Origin: Accumulibacter sp003538495
Lineage (GTDB): Bacteria > Pseudomonadota > Gammaproteobacteria > Burkholderiales > Rhodocyclaceae
Reading direction: 5' to 3'
Length of the DNA stretch: 64,000 nt
NCBI RefSeq assembly: GCF_029255145.1
Contig: NZ_JAPUVQ010000110.1
Span: 1 to 64,000, forward strand
In this document: piece after piece, positions 57,563 through 64,000 of the stretch
Position numbering within the stretch: the first letter of the stretch is position 1
How the letters are laid out: each line of letters begins with the position of its first letter
Position numbers and translations under genes: made by a program
Notes under the pieces: model-generated
The model's database searches: none
Seen by the model: only the letters and a program-made list of their open reading frames with translations
What the model was told of the DNA's origin: nothing

Positions 57563-60349
57563 ATGAACACTCGTACCTCGATACACATGCTGCGTAAAGC
57601 GACGGTCTCAGGTTTGCTCGCCGCGCTGCTGCTGGTTGGCTGTGGCGGAGACAAACCGGAAGCGATGCTGGCATCGGCCAAGGAGTATCTGGCGAAGCAT
57701 GACCACAAGGCGGCGACCATCCAGTTGAAGAACGCCTTGCAGCAGAAGCCCGATCTGGCAGAGGCGCGCTTTCTGCTCGGCGAGGCGTTGCTCGACGCCG
57801 GCGATCCGACTGGCGCCGAAGTTGAATTGCGCAAGGCCCAGAGCTTGAACTACCCGGCCGACCAGGTAACCCCGCTGTTGGCCCGCACCATGCTGGCGCT
57901 CGGGCAGGCGAAGAAGGTGACGGACGAATTGGCCAAGTCTGACCTGTCGACACCGGCGGCGGTCGCCGATCTCAAGACGACCGTGGCGCAAGCCTATCTG
58001 GCACAGGGCAAGGCCGACCTGGCCGATGCCGCGTATACGGCGGCCCTGGCGGCGCAGGACGGTTACCCGCCGGCGCTGATCGGCCAGGCGGCGGCAAGGG
58101 CGAGCCGGGGCGATTTGCCGGGTGCGCTGGCGCTGGTCGACGCGGCCCTTGCGAAATCGCCAGGGCTAAATGACGCCTGGCAGCTCAAGGGCGAGCTGTT
58201 GTCGGCACAGGGTGACGCGGCGGCGGCCATGCAGGCCTATCGCAAGGCGCTGGAAATCAAGGCCGACTATCTGCCCGCTTACGCCGCCATGGTCAAGCTC
58301 CTGTTGGCCGAGGGCAAGAACGACGAGGCCGCCAGGGAACTGGCCGCGATGCAGAAGATCGCGCCCAACAATCCACAGACCAATTACCTGCGGGCAACGC
58401 TTGCCTATCAGCAGAAGGACTATGCGGCGGCCAAGGAAGCCATCCTCCAAGTGCTCAAGGTTGCCCCGGAAAGTCCCCTCGGGCTGCAGTTAGCCGGGCT
58501 CATCGAGTACGAATTGAAGGCCTTCCCGCAGGCGGAAGCCTACCTGCTCAAGGCGTTGCCGAAGACACCACCGCTCGGCATGGCTCGCCGTGTGCTGATC
58601 GCCAGCTACCTGCGCAACGCGCAGCCGGGCAAGGCGCTGAACATCCTGGAGCCGGTGCTCGACAAGATCGACAAGGATTCGAACATGCTGGCGCTCGCCG
58701 GCCAGGTCTTTCTGCAGAATGGCGATGTCGAGAGAGGTGGCAAGTACTTTGCGCGGGCTGCCGCCCTTGATCCGCAGAATATCGGCAAGAAGACCTCGCT
58801 GGCCCTGGTCAATCTGGCTACCGGCGATACCGACGTGGCGCTCCGCGACCTTGAGCAGGTGGCGGCAGCCGACCCCGGTAACCGCGCGGATCTGGCTCTG
58901 ATCGCCGCGCACCTGCAGCGTCGCGAGTTCGACAAGGCGCTGAAGGCGATCGCCGAGCTGGAGAAGAAACAGCCCGACAACCCGTTGACGTTTAACCTGC
59001 GCGGGACCGCGCTGCTCGGCAAGAAAGACATCGCCGGGGCACGGAAGAGCTTTGAAAAAGCGCTCTCCTTGAACCCGGTGTACTACCCGGCGACGGCCAA
59101 TCTGGCCAATCTGGACATTTACGAGAAAAAGCCCGGGGAAGCGAAGAAGCGTTTCGAGGCCTTGCTGGCCAAAGATCCCAAGAACGCGCAGGCCCTGCTG
59201 GCGATGGCCCAGCTGAGTGCCAAGGCCGGCGGCACGACCGAAGAAGTGGCCGGCCTGATCAAACAGGCGGTGGCAGCCGACCCTGCCGCGTCGGCTCCGC
59301 GCCTGGCTCTGATCGGCCTCTATCTTGGCAAGAAGGACGTCAAGAGCGCGCTTGCGGCGGCGCAGGAAGCCGTCGCCGCGCTGCCGGATCGGCCGGAGAT
59401 CCTCGATGGTTCGGGGCGTGCTCAGCAGGCTGCCGGCGACTTCAACCAGGCGCTGGCGACCTACGGCAAGCTCGCCGCGCTGCAGCCCGACAGTCCGCTG
59501 CCATTCCTGCGCATGGCCGAGATCGAAGTGGCGGCGAAGAACAAGCCAGGCGCGCTGCAGAGTCTGCACAAGGCGCTGAAGGTCAAGCCGGATTCGCTCG
59601 AGGCGCAACGCGGGATAATCATGCTCGAACTCGACGCCGGTCGGCTCGACGAGGCGCTGGCGATGGCGCGCGCGGTGCAGAAGCAGAGACCGAAAGAAGC
59701 GGTCGGTTACCTCTTCGAGGGTGATACCTATCTTGCGAAGAAGTCCTGGCCTGAGGCCGTGGCGGCGTACCGCGCCGGCCTGAAGGCGGATCCCGGGAGC
59801 GGCGAACTGGCGATCAAGCTGTATGGCGCGTTGCTCGGCAGTGGCAGCCCGGCCGACGCCGAAAGGTTCGGTGAGACCTGGCAGAAGGATCATCCCAAGG
59901 ATGCGCGTTTCCGCCTGTATCTGGCCGAAGTGGCGACCGCGCGCAAGGACTATGCCGGCGCTGCCAAGCGCTATCGCGCCTTGCTCGAGGCGCAGCCGAA
60001 CGACCCGGCCGTACTTAACAATCTGGCGTGGGTGGCCGGACAGCTCAAGGATCCGAAGGCCATCGAATACGCCGAGAAGGCGAACAAACTGGCGCCGAAT
60101 CAACCGGCGCTGATGGATACCCTCGGCGTGCTGCTGGTCGATAAGGGCGATAGCGCGCGCGGGCTGGAGCTACTCAAGAAGGCTCTCGAACTTGCTCCGC
60201 AGGCCACGCAGATTCGCTTCAATTACGCCAAGGCGCTGATCAAGGCCGGCCAGAAGGCCGAGGCCAGGAAGGAGTTGGATCAACTCGTGAAGCTCGGCGA
60301 CCAGTTCCCGGCACAGGCCGAAGTCGCGGAACTGCTCAAGGCGCTGTAG
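57563..60349 (+). CDS. prsT: TPR-repeat lipoprotein PrsT
   Basis: A 928-residue outer-membrane-type lipoprotein: signal with lipobox LLVGCGGDK, then more than 20 TPR-like helix pairs across the whole chain (for example KAATIQLKNALQQKPDLAEARFLLGEALLDAGD and YAGAAKRYRALLEAQPNDPAVLNNLAWV). PrsT is named from its constant place beside prsK and prsR in exosortase-A genomes. It probably scaffolds polysaccharide export. ATG 57563 follows GTGGGGA; the TTG at 57527 is less likely. Confidence 0.9.
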   Translation: MNTRTSIHMLRKATVSGLLAALLLVGCGGDKPEAMLASAKEYLAKHDHKAATIQLKNALQQKPDLAEARFLLGEALLDAGDPTGAEVELRKAQSLNYPADQVTPLLARTMLALGQAKKVTDELAKSDLSTPAAVADLKTTVAQAYLAQGKADLADAAYTAALAAQDGYPPALIGQAAARASRGDLPGALALVDAALAKSPGLNDAWQLKGELLSAQGDAAAAMQAYRKALEIKADYLPAYAAMVKLLLAEGKNDEAARELAAMQKIAPNNPQTNYLRATLAYQQKDYAAAKEAILQVLKVAPESPLGLQLAGLIEYELKAFPQAEAYLLKALPKTPPLGMARRVLIASYLRNAQPGKALNILEPVLDKIDKDSNMLALAGQVFLQNGDVERGGKYFARAAALDPQNIGKKTSLALVNLATGDTDVALRDLEQVAAADPGNRADLALIAAHLQRREFDKALKAIAELEKKQPDNPLTFNLRGTALLGKKDIAGARKSFEKALSLNPVYYPATANLANLDIYEKKPGEAKKRFEALLAKDPKNAQALLAMAQLSAKAGGTTEEVAGLIKQAVAADPAASAPRLALIGLYLGKKDVKSALAAAQEAVAALPDRPEILDGSGRAQQAAGDFNQALATYGKLAALQPDSPLPFLRMAEIEVAAKNKPGALQSLHKALKVKPDSLEAQRGIIMLELDAGRLDEALAMARAVQKQRPKEAVGYLFEGDTYLAKKSWPEAVAAYRAGLKADPGSGELAIKLYGALLGSGSPADAERFGETWQKDHPKDARFRLYLAEVATARKDYAGAAKRYRALLEAQPNDPAVLNNLAWVAGQLKDPKAIEYAEKANKLAPNQPALMDTLGVLLVDKGDSARGLELLKKALELAPQATQIRFNYAKALIKAGQKAEARKELDQLVKLGDQFPAQAEVAELLKAL

Positions 60350-60401
60350 ACGCGGTTGCGATTGACGGTGATTTGATTTGTATGGAGAGGATGAAGAGTT
60401 C

Positions 60402-61669
<1,268 letters not shown>

Positions 61670-61682
<13 letters not shown>

Positions 61683-62749
61683 GTTCCCCGGATAGCGATT
61701 CGCCGAGCGCCGGCGCGGTGCTCGGCGAACGCCTGCGGGCGCAGCCGGCACGCTGGCTGGTGACCGGTAGTGCCGGATTCATTGGCTCGCATCTGGTGCA
61801 GACGCTGCTCGGCCACGGCCAGACCGTGGTCGGTCTGGACAACTTCGCGACCGGTCATCGTCGCAACGTCGACGAAGTGCAGTCACTGGTGACCCCCGGG
61901 CAGTGGTTGCGTCATCGCTTCGTCGAGGCCGATATCCGGGACCTCGATGCCTGCCGCGAAGCGTGCCGCGAGATCGATTTCGTTTTGCATCAGGCGGCGC
62001 TGGGTTCGGTGCCGCGCTCGCTGGCTAACCCCGTGGCGACCAACAGCACCAACGTCGATGGCTTTCTCAACATGCTGGTGGCAGCCCGGGACGCCGGTGT
62101 CAGGCGCTTCGTCTATGCCGCATCGAGTTCGACCTACGGCGATCATCAGGCGCTGCCCAAGGTCGAAGAGCGCATCGGTCGGCCGCTATCACCCTACGCC
62201 GTGAGCAAGCTGGTCAACGAACTCTACGCCGATGTTTTTGCGCGCTGTTACGAATTCCCGTCAATCGGTCTGCGTTACTTCAACGTCTTCGGTCCGCGAC
62301 AGGATCCGGATGGCGCCTACGCGGCGGTGATTCCGCGCTGGACGCGGGCGATGCTGCTTGGCGAGGAGGTGACGATCAACGGCGACGGCGAGAGCAGCCG
62401 TGATTTCTGCTACATTGACAATGCCGTGCAGGCCAACCTCCTGGCGGCAACCAGCGACGAACCGGCGGCCGTCAACCAGGTCTATAACGTCGCCGTCGAT
62501 GGCCGCACGGCGCTCAATCGCCTTTTCGAGATCCTGCGCGACGCCTTGGCGGAATTTCGCCCCGAAGTGGGCGATGTGCGAGCGGTGCACGGGGAATTCC
62601 GCGTCGGCGATGTGCGTCATTCGCAGGCGGACATCGGCAAGGCCAGGCGTTTGCTCGGCTATCGGCCGAGCCACCGGCTCGAAGAGGGCGTTCGGGCGGC
62701 GATGCCCTGGTACCTGTCACGTTTTGCCGTTGCCGACGAGGTCAGCTGA
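61670..62749 (+). CDS. UDP-N-acetylglucosamine 4-epimerase-like SDR (WbpP/TviC type)
   Basis: A 359-residue extended short-chain dehydrogenase. The cofactor site is WLVTGSAGFIGSHLVQTLL, the catalytic set is in VYAASSSTYGD and SPYAVSKLVNELYAD (YxxxK), and NVFGPRQDPDGAYAAVIPRW is typical of WbpP-type epimerases. With the preceding dehydrogenase it would interconvert UDP-GlcNAc(A) and UDP-GalNAc(A). The GTG start at 61670 overlaps the upstream gene by 13 bases. Confidence 0.88.
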
Positions 62750-63675
62750 TGAAAGCCGCCTGTTTGCGTTGTCCGCTGCGGCTCCGCCGTGGGGCGCTGG
62801 TTTTTTGCGGATTGCTGAGTCTCGGCAGTTCGTCGCTCGCCGCGCATGCCGCCGTCGACGGCTCCGGTGACCGGGACAACGAGCGTCGCCTCGCGATTCG
62901 CAAGGAGGCGCTGAGCTACGAGCATGGCGAAGGCGTGCCCAGGGATCCGCTTCGGGCGGCCAGCCTGTACTGCGATGGCGCCCGTCTGGGCGACGCCGAG
63001 GCACAGTTCAATCTGGGCTGGATGTACGCCAATGGTCGCGGCGTCGACCGTGATGACTCGCGGGCAGCTTACTTTTTCAGCCTGGCCGCCAAACAGGGGC
63101 ACCCGCAATCGCAGAAGATGCAACGCTTCGTCGGCGAACCGGGGCCGGAGGTGCCCGAGTGCATGCGCCCGCCGGTGCTGGCCGACGATGGCCGCGATGT
63201 GCTGGTGGCCGGCAGCGAAGCGCAGAAGGTGGTCTTTGGCCTGGTCAATCAGTTGGCGCCCCAATATGGCGTCAGCCCACGCCTGGCGCTGGCGGTCATC
63301 CGGGCGGAATCCAACTTCAATCCGCAGGCCCTGTCGAACAAGAACGCGCAGGGGCTGATGCAGCTCATTCCGGATACCTCGGCGCGCTTCAACGTCACCA
63401 AGCCCTTTGATCCGGAGCAGAACCTGCGTGGCGGGCTCGCTTATTTGCGCTGGCTGCTGGCCTATTTCGAGGGCGACGTCAGCCTGGTCGCGGCGGCCTA
63501 CAACGCCGGCGAAGGCGCGGTCAATCGTTACCGTGGCGTGCCACCCTACGCCGAGACGCGCGGCTACGTGAAGCGGATCATGAGTCTTTTCAAGCGTGAC
63601 GACCATCCGTACGACGCCAGCGTGACCACGCCTTCCCCCGAACTGCCGAGGATTCGCTTGACCAAAGGCAGCTAG
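62749..63675 (+). CDS. Sel1-repeat lytic transglycosylase
   Basis: A 308-residue exported protein. After a signal peptide (about 1-35, ending AAHAA) come two Sel1-like repeats (ALSYEHGEGVPRDPLRAASLYCDGA and AQFNLGWMYANGRGVDRDDSRAAYFF). An SLT domain follows with the catalytic Glu in LAVIRAESNFNPQALSNKNAQGLMQLIP, then AAYNAGEGAV. It probably opens peptidoglycan for a polysaccharide export machine. The ATG overlaps the epimerase stop (TGATG). Confidence 0.88.
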   Translation: MKAACLRCPLRLRRGALVFCGLLSLGSSSLAAHAAVDGSGDRDNERRLAIRKEALSYEHGEGVPRDPLRAASLYCDGARLGDAEAQFNLGWMYANGRGVDRDDSRAAYFFSLAAKQGHPQSQKMQRFVGEPGPEVPECMRPPVLADDGRDVLVAGSEAQKVVFGLVNQLAPQYGVSPRLALAVIRAESNFNPQALSNKNAQGLMQLIPDTSARFNVTKPFDPEQNLRGGLAYLRWLLAYFEGDVSLVAAAYNAGEGAVNRYRGVPPYAETRGYVKRIMSLFKRDDHPYDASVTTPSPELPRIRLTKGS

Positions 63676-63787
63676 GGCGGGCAAGCTGCGACAGGGTCGG
63701 CGGCCAGCGGGTGGTGCTCTTGGCCGCGCCGGCCAGTTCCGGGGCGCCGCAAGAAAGCCGCCCCGGCGGTGCCGCTTTCCCGCGCCT

Positions 63788-63803
63788 CCGCACGCATTTC
63801 GCA
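63788..63803 (+). promoter_or_regulatory. Possible sigma54 promoter
   Basis: CCGCACG-CATT-TCGCA resembles TGGCACG-N4-TTGCA, with 5 of 7 and 4 of 5 matches. It keeps the -12 GC, but the first G of the -24 GG is changed. It lies 28 bases before the ATG of the last gene and could be a PrsR target. Confidence 0.3.
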
Positions 63804-63831
63804 GGCCTTGGATGACCTTCGAAGGAACAAC

Positions 63832-64000
63832 ATGGAACTGTGGCATTTGATCTCGCCCGCGTCGACCGAAGCGCCGGGAAGTCGTCGTGACGACTCCCGG
63901 AAGGTGCGGCCGGCGGCGCCGATGGCGAGCGCGCCGGGCTTGTGGCGGGCTGCCGCGCTGCTCGTCCTGCTGGTTTTCGTCAGGCCCGCGGTTGCTGATT
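63832..64000 (+). CDS. Start of an exported protein (partial)
   Basis: An open frame from ATG 63832 (GAAGGAA ribosome site) runs off the right edge. The first 30 residues are charged; then APMASAPGLWRAAALLVLLVFVRPAVAD reads as a signal peptide. ATG 63922 gives a more usual short signal, so that may be the true start. A near-perfect inverted repeat at about 63875-63901 lies inside the first 30 codons, which also favours the later start. The product cannot be named. Confidence 0.5.
   Translation, partial: MELWHLISPASTEAPGSRRDDSRKVRPAAPMASAPGLWRAAALLVLLVFVRPAVAD

Noticed and set aside
58490..60103. 537-codon minus-strand frame across prsT
   Set aside because: Mirror of TPR repeats; no domain in its own translation.

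Overview
The window reads as high-GC chromosome of a denitrifying betaproteobacterium. The gene content fits Rhodocyclales, and floc-forming relatives of Candidatus Accumulibacter or Dechloromonas are my best guess; this is inference from gene families, not a database match. Most genes are tightly packed, with four-base ATGA or GTGA overlaps.

Layout. 0.2-4.8 kb: pyrG-kdsA-DUF1330-eno-ftsB. 4.8-9 kb: periplasmic SIMPL protein, peroxiredoxin-slyD, an orphan ABC binding protein and a phosphoesterase. 9-17.6 kb: mutS, whose first codons are interrupted by an integrative element of about 6 kb carrying a tyrosine integrase, a small DUF4224 protein, a Rep_trans-type replication initiator and a BsuBI/PstI-like restriction-modification pair. 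The displaced original 5' end of mutS survives at 17.5 kb. 17.7-19.9 kb: a graveyard of older mobile and defence DNA (P4-type integrase, AlpA regulator and DUF499 ATPase relics). 20-30 kb: suhB, trmJ, cysE and a complete isc iron-sulfur assembly operon with two cysteine desulfurases.

29.8-42.5 kb: copper delivery and nitrous oxide reduction. PCu(A)C lies beside a broken SCO1 gene, followed by a clade II (Sec-exported) nosZ, two cytochromes c, and nosB-D-G-H-F-L-Y plus a TlpA-like thioredoxin. Near-perfect FNR/DNR boxes precede nosZ and the diheme cytochrome. Electrons would pass through NosG/NosH and the cytochromes to NosZ, while NosD/F/Y/L and PCu(A)C supply its copper centres. 42.6-45.8 kb: nirF, fused nirDL, nirG and nirH for heme d1 synthesis. 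nirS, nirE and nirJ are not in the window.

45.8-50.2 kb: a decaying block, with a frameshifted monooxygenase-domain gene, a rearranged metallo-beta-lactamase-fold gene and an FAD monooxygenase that has lost its GDAAH segment, around an intact trxC. 50.2-64 kb: an exopolysaccharide/PEP-CTERM region with a Wzy/WaaL-like polymerase, priming sugar transferase, PrsK-PrsR two-component system, PrsT TPR lipoprotein, UDP-aminosugar dehydrogenase and epimerase, a Sel1-lytic transglycosylase, and the start of one further exported protein.

The most unusual feature is the mutS element. Its integrase gene reads into mutS and overlaps its start, the element supplies the present MutS N-terminus, and a 14-bp identical core lies at both ends. 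Excision would restore the original N-terminus and upstream region, which suggests a possible mutator switch.
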